Shown: positions 1-10,989, counted from the first letter of the stretch. The stretch: DNA of 64,000 bases from Psococerastis gibbosa (GCA_963971405.1 OZ020491.1:28819019-28883018); one strand, 5' to 3'. Notes: generated by a model not told the origin, from the letters alone. Translations and numbers: made by a program.

Positions 1-560
1 GTTAGGCAGAAAAAGACTTTCTAGTCATAAGTCTCGCCCCGTAAATACAAGACCTTTATTATTATTATTATTTAATAATAAGAAGCTGAGCATACAGATA
101 TTATGTATTATTATTTTATATCTATTGGATATTATAATAATATTAATAAATAACCGTGAATTTTTCCTACAACAATTTTTGTCCAAATACAGTTGAAGTG
201 TCCCCTCATGCCAGCGGCGTGCGAGGGTAGCACTCAATACCTAAATATACCTAATTCATTAATGTAATTTGTTGAGTTCGTCCCTGGTCCATAGTCTTAT
301 AATTGTCCTGTATGTTGCTGTTCTCGTGTTACTGTCAGTGTTGTCTAAGGGGGGAGACTTGTATTTTTTCAAGTGTATGTCCTGGGTGAGTGCGTTGTAA
401 ACTGTATATATTATTGACAGGACATGTACAGTAGCGGTACTTGGTAATTGGTGTTATTAGTGAAGGCCACATGTCACGCATCGAAATGTAGAGGAGTATT
501 TCTCCTCTTAGCGGCTATTTTTGACGGCTCTGCGATTGATATTAATTTTCCTGTGAAAAT
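1..560. other. AT-rich non-coding DNA, 3' tail of a dispersed repeat at the edge
   Basis: Bases 1-60 match the tail of a repeat seen again near 31.1 kb and, inverted, near 53.4 kb (shared words CTTTCTAGTCATAAG / CTAGTCTTATGGTTCGCCC), followed by a short ATT microsatellite. I see no gene in the rest. Confidence 0.4.
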
Positions 561-705
561 CGAATTCATACAAAAATCCCTTTCGGCTCTGGCCGATCAG
601 GTGTAGGGAGATTCAGCAGACCCTACTTTTCCTCTACCCTACCTACGCTATGTATGCAATAACAAATAAAAAATACTTCATTATTTTCCCGACCACAACA
701 TCTAG
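560..705 (+). repeat. Dispersed repeat (CGGCTCTGGCCGATCAGGTG family)
   Basis: The words GGCCGATCAGGTGTAGGGAG and CGCTATGTATG recur at 30,735-30,850 in the same orientation and at 40,255-40,355 inverted. It is a non-coding interspersed repeat; its class is not determined. Confidence 0.6.
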
Positions 706-881
706 GGATCTATATTAGACAGGTATTGTCATCCGCCATATTGTATTCATTATAAGTCTGTTGTATAAGCCAAGCATTGGGTGTTTACCTATTTATTTTT
801 AGAAATTTATCGTTGTTTACTTATTATTATTATTTAAAAAACGTGCTCCCAATTAGGGAAGTGTTTAATAAAAAAAAAGTA

Positions 882-1096
882 CATGTAGTGTAGTGGTACG
901 GACTCCAACTTTCACCCGAAAGGTTGTTGGTTTGAGTCCCACACTTGATACATTTTCTGGCCATGCTTCGGAGGGCATGTAAAGCAGGCGGTCCCGAGTC
1001 TCCTAGTTGAGTGTAAGAGAAGGCTTTATAGCCCTAACTCCGTTAGGTTGGCTTAGCAAGAGAACAAAAAAGTCAAGATTTATTTATTTATTTTAT
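882..1096 (+). repeat. SINE-1, tRNA-derived short interspersed element
   Basis: The head has Pol III promoter-like boxes: an A-box-like TGTAGTGTAGTGGTACGGAC and a B-box-like GGTTTGAGTCCC, as in a tRNA-derived SINE. The body (CATGCTTCGGAGGGCATGTA) and an A/T-rich tail follow. Further copies lie at 14,880-15,090 and 47,700-47,893 (both inverted), with fragments near 2,117-2,175 and 54,885-54,985. Confidence 0.75.
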
Positions 1097-2700
1097 TATT
1101 CAATAGTTTTTAAATATCCCAAAGCGTTTAATAATTATAAAACTTGTGTGTTATAACATAAAAAAGATGCACACCCAGAAACAAAAATACAAGAACTAAA
1201 AAAAAATGTCTAAAATGTCTCAAAATAAGAACATACAAGGCTGGGTACACAACAAAAAGCATAGATTCCAATTTAAAAAAAAAATAAGTATAGGCGCAGG
1301 TAGATATCTAAAAATAATTCCCAATGCGCGTGAATCATAGGCGTCATTTCTTTAGAAACATAGGACCCATAACAGCTGTTATTGCATGGTTTTGTAAACA
1401 ACTTATTAAAAATTTCAATTAGGCTTCTTCTTGAAAAACATATCACTTCAGGCAATAAGTAATAATAAATTGCAAACTTTAGTTTTAAAAAATTTGTTAG
1501 AAAAACCCAGGGCCTGACACAGTTACCACCCAAATAAATAAATAACAACTATTTGTTCAATTACAAAGCCATCCTAGCGGACCAACTGTTACTACATAAA
1601 CTGTAAGTAAGTAAGTAAGTATTTATTAATCAAAAAACGCAATACAATTAATAAATATCCAAGGGCCACACTAAGTGCACCCTGTGAAGGGGACTTGCGT
1701 CGTGGCCCTTATAACTATTACAAAACAAAAACATTACATATTACAATACATAACAAATAATTATAAATAATGGTCTAAAACACTTACAAATCTTAGAATA
1801 TTTTATCTATTTATTTATATTTATGTTATATTATTTTATTTTAACATTATCGCTTCAAAATATCTTTAAGTTCAGTAAAAGGCATATTATAAATTTTTTT
1901 TTTTTGTGATTGTTCAAAATTTAAAAAAAAAAACTGTCAGTATAATACCGTACTTTAATTTCCTTAGGCAAAGCATTAAAAACCTTGACGGCTCTGAAAT
2001 TTGGCGATTGTTTAATTAAAACTCAACTAAGAAGTCCGGGGAATACCTGATTTACATACACCCCCCCCCCCCCCACACCCCCCAAATATGGGCAGAAAAG
2101 GTACAAAGCTAGCCTAGTTAAGTTAGAGCTATTAACTCTCTCTTGCACTCAACTAGGCTAGCCCAGGACCAAGGACCACTTGCTGCTCATGCCCCCCCCC
2201 CCCCAAGCATCAGCAAAACTGCTTACGCCTATGACACAAGGCCAAATTTTCACAGCTTTGGCACCCCACTGTGCCCCGAATCCCCGCGTCAGGTATCCTA
2301 CCTGAACTGTACACAATGGCAATAAAGGTATACGAATGAAGTAAGGGCAACAAAAGAAAAAAATTGAAAAGGAGACCAATACAAAAACTGCTACCCTTAG
2401 GTTTTCTTCACCCTCGGCTCCCTAAATATTTTTTTTTAAATTTTGAATTGAATTTAGGAACTAGGGACAGGAATTCTATCCACTACTGGCCATTGTGCAT
2501 AGATGTCGATGACCGAACGCTATACAACTTTTGATCACAAATGGCAAGAATAGGTTTGAATAAAATACCTAAGCCGCCAAATGCACGGGTCTGAAATATT
2601 TAATATAAATTGCCATCCTTGGATTAAATTGTTTTGGAGCCTGCTCACTGTACATAGCAAGAAAATGCATTTCATCCTAAGGGACAGTCAGCGGTCCGAT
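1097..2700. other. AT-rich non-coding DNA with (GTAA)n and C-runs
   Basis: No exon is recognised. It holds a (GTAA)n run at about 1,604-1,622, a short hairpin at about 1,660-1,712 (AAGGGCCAC / GTGGCCCTT), C-homopolymers at about 2,060 and 2,190, and a SINE-1 fragment at 2,117-2,175. The (GTAA)n matches the 3' tails of LINE fragments elsewhere in the window, so part may be an inverted LINE end. Confidence 0.4.
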
Positions 2701-2709
2701 CAACGGATT

Positions 2710-3583
2710 AAAAGATACATTATTATATGCATCAAAATGCTCTGAAAAATTACTTCTTGCTCTAGGATATCACTAGATATTTGATGTTTACACTGATCGC
2801 ACTTTGCCCCCTCAGCGGCCCGATCTTGGCGATTTGGTATTATTGTAATACCGGGGTTAATATAATACCATGTCACGTGATTGTATTAATTCAATTGTTT
2901 AACATAAATTAAAAGGTAAATTTCAAAATTTATGTTGGTAATCGTCGCAAGAGTGCTAAGCGCGGAAAATTCTGAAATTTACCTCTTAATTTATGTTAAA
3001 CAATTGAATTAATACCATCACGTGACATTGTTACAAACGTGGCCAACTCCAATTTTTCACAAAATGGGGTTTTGATCCGAACTTGCAGAAAATTTTAATG
3101 TCCACCTGCACGTTGTAAAATAAAGTGACAAAAGCAGCCAGATGGCGCACAGAAGCGCTGAGAAGTCTACGGTTAGCTATAAACTTAATGCAATTTTCAA
3201 CAGAAAATCCGCTCTCCTGAAAAATTTATTTCTTCATATATATACTTTATTTCAAAATTACAACTTGTTTATTTCTAGGGCGATAATTGCTATTTATATT
3301 TATATGCGTCGCGTCAGTTCAGTTCTTAAGTATTGCCAACATAACAAATTTAAAAAAATTGAAATTTAATGCTAATTTATTTTAAACAATTGAATTAATA
3401 CAATCACGTGACATGGTATTATATTAACCCCGGTATTATAATAATACCAAATCGCCAAGATCGGGCCGCTGAGGGGGCAAAGTGCGATCAGTGTAAACAT
3501 CAAATATCTCGTGATATCTCAATCCCAGAGCAAGAAGTAATTTTTCAGAGCATTTTGATGCATATAATAATGTATCTTTTAAT
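2710..3583. mobile_element. Large foldback element (family F5) with a nested MITE
   Basis: About 190 bp at 2,710-2,900 is repeated in inverted orientation at 3,400-3,583, giving long near-perfect arms. Core words are CGATCTTGGCGATTTGGTAT, AATACCGGGGTTAATATAAT and TCACGTGA. Related copies lie at 7,607-8,036, 27,101-27,246, 51,016-51,182 and 51,188-51,484. The middle is interrupted by another repeat at 3,031-3,226. It has no coding capacity, so it is a non-autonomous foldback element. Confidence 0.75.
3031..3226 (+). mobile_element. Truncated MITE nested in the F5 foldback
   Basis: Begins TTACAAACGTGGCCAACTCC and matches 30,849-31,073 almost base for base, but lacks that copy's right terminal inverted repeat. 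It sits inside the F5 foldback, so it inserted later. Confidence 0.75.
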
Positions 3584-3925
3584 AACTAAGATTGGCCACA
3601 ACTATTGAATTATTATATTATTATTTCTACCAAAAACCGTGTGCAATTGTACATTATTTGACGACGGGAAATGCGACAGCTCAGTTTAGTCTCTTTCGTG
3701 CGAATTATTCGCACGGGTAGCTCTAGTTTACTCGGTATCCTTGCTAGGTACGCGGGAGGCCTCTCTTAAGAGTCGGCGTCACGTCCGTTGAAGCAGCCTG
3801 GGCAATTGGTTCCAGACCTTGTGCATTAGGCAACGGGAAGTGCGACGGCTGCACTGTTCCACAGCACTAGGCATGGGGAACGGTGGCAGTGAAAGTGCGA
3901 ACAAGAATGGCAGGCGAACATCATC
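3584..3925. other. Non-coding spacer
   Basis: No exon, RNA gene or repeat family recognised between the F5 foldback and the 170-bp tandem array. Confidence 0.3.
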
Positions 3926-4990
3926 AGAATGGCGCAGCCAGCCTTAAAGGTGCCAAGCTCGAATACCATCGGGGGAATATCTATACAAACATTTTTTTTT
4001 GGGGGGGGGGGGCCAATCAGACAATATACAATACAGTATAGGAAACGTACTAGATAGACAGAAAGTACGAAGAATAATGCAAGCGAACATCAGAGTTGTA
4101 ACATGGCGCAGCCAGCCTAAAGGTACCAAGCTCAAATACCATCGGAGAAATACATTTATACATATAAATATTTTTTGTAGCCCAATCAGACAGTATACAA
4201 TATACAGTATAGGGAAGGTATTAGATAGACAGAAAGTAGGAAGAATAATGGCAAGAAATCTTCATCAGACAGAATTGTAGCACAGAGCAGCCAGCCTAAA
4301 GGTACCAAGCTCGAATACCATCGGAGAAATACAGTTTATATACATACTTTTTTTTTAGGTCAATCCGACAACATACCATACAGTATATGGAAGGTATTAG
4401 ATAGACAGAAAGTACAAAGAATAATGACAAGAAATCTTCATCAGACAGAATTGTAGCAGCCAGCCTAAAGGTACCAAGCTCGAATACCATCGGAGAAATA
4501 CATTTATATATATAAATATTTTTTGTAGCCCAAACAGACAGTATACAATACAGTATAGGGAAGGTATTAGATAGACAGAAAGTACCAAGAATAATGACAA
4601 GAAATCTTCATCAGGATTGTAGCAGCCAGCCTAAAGGTACCAAGCTCGAATACCATCGGAGAAAATATAAAGTATGTATACAAACGTTTTTTTTGTAGGC
4701 CAATCCGACAATATACCATATATATATATATTATATAGGCAGAAAGTACGGAGAAAAATGACAGAAAACTTCGTCAGGATTGTAATATGGCGCAGTCCGC
4801 CTAAAGGTACCAAGTTCGAAAACCATCGGCCATATACCATCCTTTTTTTTTGTGAAATACGGTAAACAGACAATGCAGTATAGGATAGGTATTAGATAGA
4901 CTGTGAAAGAACCAAGAATAATAGCTAGTGAACCTAATCAGAAGTGTAGCATGTAGCCAGCTTAAGGTACCAAGTTCGATTTTTTTTTTT
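3926..4990 (+). repeat. ~170-bp tandem repeat array, about 7 units
   Basis: The word GCCAGCCTAAAGGTACCAAG or a close variant recurs near 3,930, 4,110, 4,288, 4,458, 4,624, 4,792 and 4,955, a period of roughly 165-178 bp. Each unit also carries CGAATACCATCGG(A), a T-run, a CAGTATA-rich stretch and TATTAGATAGACAGAAAGTA. Outer units are more diverged than the inner ones. Short open frames across it repeat with the unit and are not genes. Confidence 0.9.
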
Positions 4991-5144
4991 TTTTAAATTT
5001 GTTTTTAAGAAGTCAGCAGACAATCCTGAATACAGTAGTAGTATGTATGATCGTGAGTTTGGACCCAGGCCACTATGTGGTGGGTACATTACATAGGTCC
5101 CCAGTGAAGACAGTCGAGTTAATAAAAAAAATTACATATATTTG

Positions 5145-5384
5145 CTAATATTTGGATTTGGGTGATTTGTTTAGCATCGGAAGAGGAACATTGCTGCTTT
5201 GTATATTGGGGTGAGTGGGAGGTGAGAGCTTTAGTAATGAATGGAAGTCTAATTTCTGGATTTCTTGTAGGGTAGTTATGTAACGACTGATGTTGGTCAA
5301 CTCTGATTTTAAGATCATATACTGCTTTGAGAATACTTGCTTTATATTATCGAAAAGAGTCGGAACATTGAGAAGTTTGTATAT
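5145..5384 (-). CDS. Possible terminal coding exon, unrecognised
   Basis: On the minus strand a polypyrimidine/AG acceptor (GTGCTTTCAG) is followed by an open frame of about 79 codons ending in TAG at 5,145. The peptide begins SIYKLLNVPTLF, looks helical and hydrophilic, and ends in a Pro/Ser/Lys-rich tail (NKSPKSKY). I do not recognise the family. It would be the last exon of a gene whose earlier exons lie at higher coordinates, possibly nested in the NLK first intron. In AT-rich DNA a frame this long can occur by chance, so support is weak. Confidence 0.22.
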   Translation of the reverse strand: MYKLLNVPTLFDNIKQVFSKQYMILKSELTNISRYITTLQEIQKLDFHSLLKLSPPTHPNIQSSNVPLPMLNKSPKSKY

Positions 5385-5399
5385 AGACTGAAAGCACAA

Positions 5400-6018
5400 C
5401 GAATAAGGGCAATCAATAACAACAAAAACGTGTTTTTGCTAAATGTTTAAAAACGCTTACCCAATTACTTATAAATTGGTCCCAACACGTGTTACAAAGT
5501 AAAACAACGCACGGACTACGGTACAGTACATTTCAAAAACAGAATTGCCGCCTTGACATATTTCAATATAGACACAGCCTCAGCAGTCAGCATTGGCATT
5601 GAAATTGCTAAATAAGTTTCTTTAAACACAATAATAAACAAAACTACAAGCTTGTTATATAGTAGTAAGCCATAATAACAACATTGAAACTATTCACATG
5701 CTATCAGTCTAATTATTGTCTAAACGGCAAACATTACTAATTCTGAAACTTCAAGTTTTTTTTTTCTTATTGTGGGGTACGTTTTGGCGTAAGGCAGAGA
5801 TTTCAAAATATTTTTTAAAGAACATGAGACCAACGATAATGAAATATAATAAATGGCGCCTAGCCATAAGCTTATCATACAGAGTTTGTGAACATTTAAT
5901 TATTTTAGTTTAGCCACAATTTCGGTTTATAAAAATCAATTCGAACGGTGCTAGTGGCGCCCACGGCCCCATATCATCCATCAAATTATCGAGAAATATT
6001 TCATCCAATCGGCAATCC
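5400..6018. other. AT-rich non-coding DNA
   Basis: No exon or repeat family recognised. Confidence 0.3.
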
Positions 6019-6019
6019 C

Positions 6020-6362
6020 TAAGGCGGTAATGAGGTTCTGTAGGGACAGTTTTGGTCACTAGGTTCGCTGACGACAAACCGATATCCATATTATTCAAAA
6101 TGGCCGCCGTTTGCATGCGAAAACTAAGCTCTTAGCATCTAATTAATTCTTTTAATATTTTTTACAATATTTTTACTATGCCTGGACCTTATTTCGCTGC
6201 ATATAATTTAATATATATATTCTCCATGATTTATAGAAAAATATCACTTTAAAATAATACGTAATTAAAAATCATTTTAAAATAGTATTGAGGCTTATGG
6301 GAAAAAAAAACGCTTTGATATCATTGCAACTGGTGCTGTCATCTACAAAATGACGCCACAAA
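6020..6362 (-). repeat. Dispersed repeat, inverted copy of 8,250-8,586
   Basis: Roughly 335 bp match the reverse complement of 8,250-8,586 with few differences, including GACGACAAACCGATATCCAT, TTTCGCTGCATATAATTTAA and CTTTGATATCATTGCAACTG. Both copies end at the same words (AGGTTCTGTAGGGACAG and CCACAAATGAAC / GTTCATTTGTG), which defines an element rather than a random duplication. No coding capacity. Confidence 0.8.
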
Positions 6363-6366
6363 TGAA

Positions 6367-6650
6367 CCCCATTCCACCGGCGAGTTTACTTAATTTGTGA
6401 TTTGAGATTTTTTGTTTGTTTTGTTTTAAGGAGACTATTATGTAGATACTTAACTTACCTATTATAATTATAAATTATACAATTATAATTAAGTTATAAC
6501 ATGGTAGCAGACATCATTAATAAGCCTACCATATTATAAATTAATTTATAATAGATAAGTTAAGTATCTACATAATAGTCTCCTGAAAACAAAACAAACA
6601 AAAAATCTCAAATCACAAATGAAGTAACATTGCCAGTGGAATTGCCGCCT
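6367..6650. mobile_element. Foldback element, GGCGGCAATTCCAC-type ends
   Basis: Left and right ~110-bp arms are inverted repeats (ATTTGTGATTTGAGATTTTT, then GGAGACTATTATGTAGATAC on the left and the complements on the right). The centre contains TGGTAGCAGACAT, also found in the centre of the TTA/TAA-flanked foldback family. A related copy without the outer arms lies at 25,070-25,205. Confidence 0.75.
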
Positions 6651-7180
6651 AAAACTTTTTTTTTTTAGCTCTACACTAAATATTTACTGTGAAACTCAAC
6701 TTTGTGCAAAAAACACATTGCCGTCCCGCGAGAAAGGGGAAGGGGGGGGGCACCGATTGGGCCTCAAGTATTGTTTTATGAGAAATAGGAAACACATCAT
6801 CGATCGTGGCATTAGAAAAACGCCGCACACTCCAGGTGGGTAGCGCGCGCTAATTACCCCGATAAGACGTGTCACTAACATTGTAAAACTGGGTCAAAAG
6901 GTAAGTGGCCAGTATTTTATGAAAAATAATTACATTGTGATTGTAATGGGCCATTATCGCGGGATAGTGGCAGTTCCGTGGGCGTTTAAACCGACCGCCA
7001 GTCGCTACAACGGACGGCCTGTTTATTGTAATCATGCATTTCTTTGTAATGGTAATACAAAGAAACAGGGGGCTATGACCGGCATAACACAGGAAGCTAT
7101 AGCATTTGGAAATAACAGATAAAAAGACCTATTAACAGGATATTATGGAGCCTTGATTCCCCGACCAGACGTTGAATTCT
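6651..7180. other. Non-coding spacer
   Basis: Overlapping short open frames occur on both strands at 6,850-7,122, but there is no recognisable protein and no splice context. Confidence 0.3.
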
Positions 7181-7294
7181 TAATAATAATAACAATTCTT
7201 TATTTCCAACAAATACAATAATTAGACAAACATACAATTAGGGCTCCCATCACCCATGCCTTCATAGAGGGAAGACGTTCCTATACCTTGGACC

Positions 7295-7568
7295 CAGGCG
7301 CGGATCTACGGGGGGATCTACTGCCCCCATTAGGTTCCTCAAAATGCGTAAAACCCCACTATTTCAGTCTTATTTTTCACAAATTTTTCTCCCGGGGGAG
7401 ACCCCCGGGCCCCCGTGTGCTCGATTGTATTAATAACCTATAATATACAAGTAGAGCCCTCATTGCCCTGAAAATGCGTAATACCCCAATAATTTCAGCC
7501 CTATTTTTCAATTTTTTTTCGTATTCAATCTTAGCCCCCTCCTTGGTCTCATTCTAGATCCGCGCCTG
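7295..7568. mobile_element. hAT-type MITE with perfect 8-bp target duplication
   Basis: Terminal inverted repeats CAGGCGCGGATCTA / CTAGATCCGCGCCTG are flanked directly by CTTGGACC on both sides (7,287-7,294 and 7,569-7,576). An 8-bp duplication with CAG-type ends is the hAT signature. The interior has two diverged ~75-bp repeats (AAAATGCGTAAAACCCCA / AAAATGCGTAATACCCCA) and a GC-rich CCCGGGGGAGACCCCCGGG palindrome. It encodes no transposase. Confidence 0.9.
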
Positions 7569-7606
7569 CTTGGACCTCAAACATTTAATATGCTACCACT
7601 TGCAGG

Positions 7607-8036
7607 TTGATCATGGCGATTTTACTCCCGGGGCCGGGGGTAATATAGTACCATGTCATTAGTTCAATTGTTTAAAATAAATGATATGCAAATTTCAGAA
7701 TTTTTTAATTTTTGATGTTGGTAATCGTCGCAAAGCGCGGAAAATTTAAACTGTGTCTATTTAAACAATTAAACAAATCTTCAGCTATATATTATTGGTG
7801 AGTTTCTTAATTTTTTCTGCCTTAGATTTAGACAAATAATGTACAATCTTTAATATATTAATTCAAAATTAAAACTTGTTTATTACTAGGGCGATGTGTT
7901 ATATAGCAATATCACAATTTTTAAACATTCTGAAATTTGTTGTTCATTTATTTTAAACAATTGAATTAACACCATCACGTGACATGGTATTACATTACCC
8001 CCGGTATTATAATACCACATCGCCATGATCAGCCTG
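7607..8036. mobile_element. Foldback element, F5 family
   Basis: Arms GATCATGGCGATTTTA.. and ..TCGCCATGATC, with the family words TCACGTGACATGGTATTA and ATTGGTGAGTTTC. Flanks two AT-rich internal segments also seen in the 51.2-kb copy. Non-coding. Confidence 0.65.
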
Positions 8037-8249
8037 CTGATCTAATAAACATATAGCAGGCCAGACTAAATTTAGCAAGAAATGCAAGTCATATTTATTT
8101 GAACACCCAGATATTGTTACCGTGTAGTCTATATATATTTTATTTCATGTATATTAGGTAGGCTACCTATAAATATTCATTTATTGTACATAGCGCACTA
8201 TTGTTTATTTGCACTAATGTAAGACTTTGGCTGTTTGTAACTATGAGGT

Positions 8250-8586
8250 TCATTTGTGACGTCATTTTTTAGATGGCAGCACCAGTTGCAATGATATCAA
8301 AGCGTTGATTTTTCCGTAAGCCTCAATACTATTTTAAAATTATTTTTAATTACGTATTATTTCTAAGTGATCTTTTTCTATAAATCATGGAGAATATATA
8401 TATATTAAATTATATGCAGCGAAATAAGGTCCAAGCATAGTAAAAATATTATAAAAAATATTAAAAGAATTAATTAGATGCTAAGAGCTTAGTTTTCACA
8501 TGCAAACGGCGGCCATTTTGAATAATATGGATATCGGTTTGTCGTCAGCGAACCTGGTGACCAAAACTGTCCCTACAGAACCTCAT
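8250..8586 (+). repeat. Dispersed repeat, inverted partner of 6,020-6,362
   Basis: Same element as 6,020-6,362 in the opposite orientation; the pair could form a ~2 kb inverted structure enclosing the 6.4-kb foldback, a hAT-type MITE and an F5 foldback. Confidence 0.8.
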
Positions 8587-8647
8587 TGGCTGCACCTCAC
8601 ATCCACGTGCTAGAAAAGCACACCTGTATTGTACTATTTGGGAATTA

Positions 8648-8648
8648 A

Positions 8649-8690
<42 letters not shown>
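8648..8690 (+). repeat. (TTA)n microsatellite
   Basis: An uninterrupted run of TTA triplets of about 40 bp. Confidence 0.9.
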
Positions 8691-8691
<1 letters not shown>

Positions 8692-8699
8692 TTAACGAA

Positions 8700-9135
8700 T
8701 TTCCTCCACAAATGAAAAAGTTTAAACAGATCGGTGAGTTAAAAAGCGGGTATAAAAAGATGGCTGGTCAATGGGAGTTAATAATAATAATAAAAACTGA
8801 CATTAAAATAACTAGTTAAAATAAAATAAAATAAACATTATAAATAAATAACAAAAATAAATGATTAAGCCTTGTTTAGCAGCACTGTATGAGTATTTTG
8901 TCCCAAATAAGCGCTAGCTTGGGGATGCGGGATGGTATTATTATGTATTGTATTTTTTTAATATATGCTCCTTGTCCAGGAATACTGGACAAGGAAAAGA
9001 AAGAAAGAAGAAGATTATTATAGCGTTTACTATGCGAGACCCCGGTTTTTTGTATTACAAGGGTGTAATTGTTTACATTTATAAATAGATATTTCTTCGG
9101 CGCAGGATAGTACCGGCCGAAGAAGTGGAAATTAT
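8700..9135. other. AT-rich non-coding DNA
   Basis: No exon recognised. A minus-strand open frame crossing 8,876-9,325 runs into repeat A (9,138-9,375) and is not a gene. Confidence 0.3.
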
Positions 9136-9137
9136 AT

Positions 9138-9375
9138 TGGTCACCCTGGATTAAATAGTTTTTTGCTTTCCTATTAATATGTAGTATAATGAAAGCTAAG
9201 ATGGTCGAAATTTTCGATTTCGGGAGTCTGTGGATTAACACATTTTGAGGTCCCAGGAATCCAAAAGTGGTTTTTACGAAATGTATGCTCGTCAATACTC
9301 GGTGGATTTTTCTGAAATTCGGCAAGTAGGTTCACATAAATCATATCTCGGGACGATGCCGTATTAAAAAAAATA
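9138..9375 (-). repeat. Fragment of long repeat A
   Basis: Shares TTTTGAGGTCCCAGGAATCC and adjacent words with the 49.2-kb copy of repeat A. Inverted relative to the 15.2-kb copy; only the ~240-bp terminal part is present. Confidence 0.6.
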
Positions 9376-9388
9376 AACCCCGGTACTA

Positions 9389-9560
9389 TCGACTTCGATG
9401 GCCAAAGGGTAACGCGCTTGCACTTGTGCGAGTCTTTACACGCCATGCGATCGGAGACGTGTCGTAACTCAGCATGGGTACTAACCTATAGAGGCGACTG
9501 AAGAGGTCAATCCGATTCATTCATTAAATTGTTCGTATGCGATTAATCTTTCTTTTTTTT
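9389..9560 (+). repeat. SINE-2 copy
   Basis: Starts TCGACTTCGATGGCCAA and contains CGCCATGCGATCGGAGACGT and GAGGCGACTGAAGAGGTCAA, ending in a T-rich tail. GTGGTAACG with the preceding GGCCAA resembles a Pol III A box; no clear B box is seen. Other copies: 21,085-21,235, 24,888-24,995, 50,597-50,775 and 58,185-58,350 in this orientation, and 19,735-19,940, 48,300-48,475, 53,120-53,260 and 61,005-61,135 inverted. Confidence 0.7.
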
Positions 9561-9685
9561 AATAAAATATAAAAAAATGTTAATCCCAAAACTCCATAAT
9601 TATTTAACTTACAAGATTCTTTTGTCGTAATAAATAATATAAAAATAACAACACAAAATGTACACATGCATAGCATATAGTCCGG

Positions 9686-9870
9686 GCAAAATGAGAAAAG
9701 TATGGACATGGAATGTTTTGATCCTGTGCAACACTGTAAAAATATTCTTTGCACAATTTTTGTTACGCCTTGCATCCAATGCAAAAAGGTAACCCAAAAT
9801 GGTGCAAGGAATATTTTTACAGTGTTGCACAGGATCAAAAAATTCCATGTCCATACTTTTCTCATTTTGC
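9686..9870. mobile_element. Hairpin MITE (TATGGACATGGAATG family)
   Basis: Two ~85-bp arms are near-perfect inverted repeats (GAGAAAAGTATGGACATGGA and its complement; CCTGTGCAACACTGTAAAAA and its complement). A second copy at 46,605-47,092 is split by another repeat. In that copy the ends read TATAGTCCA / TGGACTATA, compatible with a TA target site as in Tc1/mariner MITEs, which is inference. Confidence 0.8.
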
Positions 9871-10425
9871 GTGGACCATACCTGTATATAGTTAGTAGGA
9901 AATCATGTACGGGTTTACTGGTATCAGTTATTTATTTATTTATAAACTTGAATCGCCCACATGCTGGAGCACTTGATGCGAATCCGGAACCCACTGGGAG
10001 TGCGGAAGTATCTCTTTAAGTGACCTTTGGGCTAGATGAGTTGGCTGGCATGCAACCAACTTAGTTTATTGTATGTTGCTTAGTTTTTATGGGGAGGTAA
10101 GACGTGCTTCTGCAGATTATAGTTCCAAACTGCTTTTTATTTTCCTTTCTTTTTACAACTTTTTTTGTTATAGCTCTACTGAAAATCTGGACCGTTGGGC
10201 TTGTAAGAAATAGTTTGGATGCTTTTTTTTTCCTTGCAAATTTGTCAAACTTGATTAATGATTCAAAGGAGAATCGGAGGGAGAAAAGCCGCATGAGTGT
10301 AATAATCAAATAGCTCATGAAATATCGGTTGAAGAGCTGTCAAAAATATCAGAAAGCAGAAGACATTTTCCTGAGCATTTTGATATAATTATACTGTACA
10401 CCTCTTTCTAACATAGTACCCCGAG
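9871..10425. other. Non-coding spacer
   Basis: No exon recognised. Bases 10,330-10,385 weakly resemble the outer arm of the 2.7-kb F5 foldback (GAGCATTTTGAT). Confidence 0.3.
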
Positions 10426-10429
10426 GATG

Positions 10430-10680
10430 ACTAGTAGTAGAATGGTTGGACACAGTCCCAGGCCACGGCGTGGGCCCATAGGACAGAGGACCTCCTGATT
10501 ATAGTGGATTCCGAACCACTTGGGAAACACAGTGAAGTCACACGATTAGTTCGGAGGTGAACAGGACAAGTCCTACCATGTTTCCCTACCGGCACTGTGC
10601 ACACGACCAAGTTATCTGCATCTTTGAACCTGCTCTGGTCCGCTGGATTCAACTTGGTATGGCGGCCGGCTCCCGAGGAT
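10430..10680 (-). repeat. Repeat family R6
   Basis: Matches 55,010-55,255 inverted over ~240 bp and shares with 10,990-11,250, 12,760-13,090 and 21,345-21,655 a core containing TGGTTCGGAATCCACTATAA. GGTTCGGAATCC resembles a Pol III B box, so it may be a short interspersed element. A 73-codon open frame across it is not conserved between copies. Confidence 0.65.
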
Positions 10681-10989
10681 GACTATGTGACGAGGGGACT
10701 ATGTGACGCCACGATATTAGCAACCACTGCTAGGGCACTCTTTTGTCCGAAGGTGGAGGAATGAAAAGTCAACGGCATATGGATGCAGAAGGCAACGGGA
10801 AACCACTGCATTACAATTCCCTAGTAGTCATCATGACTAAGTACACTGATGCTCTACATACGACTTCCTTAATTTTTATTAACGCCTGCTTTCAGCATTT
10901 CTGCTTTAAGCAACCCTGTCAGTCTGGCGGGGGGAGAGAGTCTGTTTAATAACTTGAGGCACCCTCAGGGCAGACTCTTTCACCTCGGG

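Noticed and set aside
882..955. A functional tRNA gene
   Set aside because: A and B boxes are present but it is the head of a dispersed repeat with a long non-tRNA body, and no complete cloverleaf could be drawn.
2143..2379. Short open frames on both strands
   Set aside because: They span a C-run and a SINE-1 fragment; no splice context and no recognisable protein.
3999..4873. Several open frames in both directions
   Set aside because: They recur with the 170-bp tandem unit and are by-products of it.
8876..9446. 149- and 90-codon minus-strand frames
   Set aside because: They run through repeat A and into SINE-2; the frame is not kept in other copies of these repeats.
9524..10019. Overlapping 81-113-codon frames on both strands
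   Set aside because: They encode matching peptides on opposite strands (DMEFFDPVQHCKN and DMECFDPVQHCKN) because the DNA is a hairpin MITE.
10431..10652. 73-codon frame in R6 as a gene
   Set aside because: Related R6 copies break the frame.
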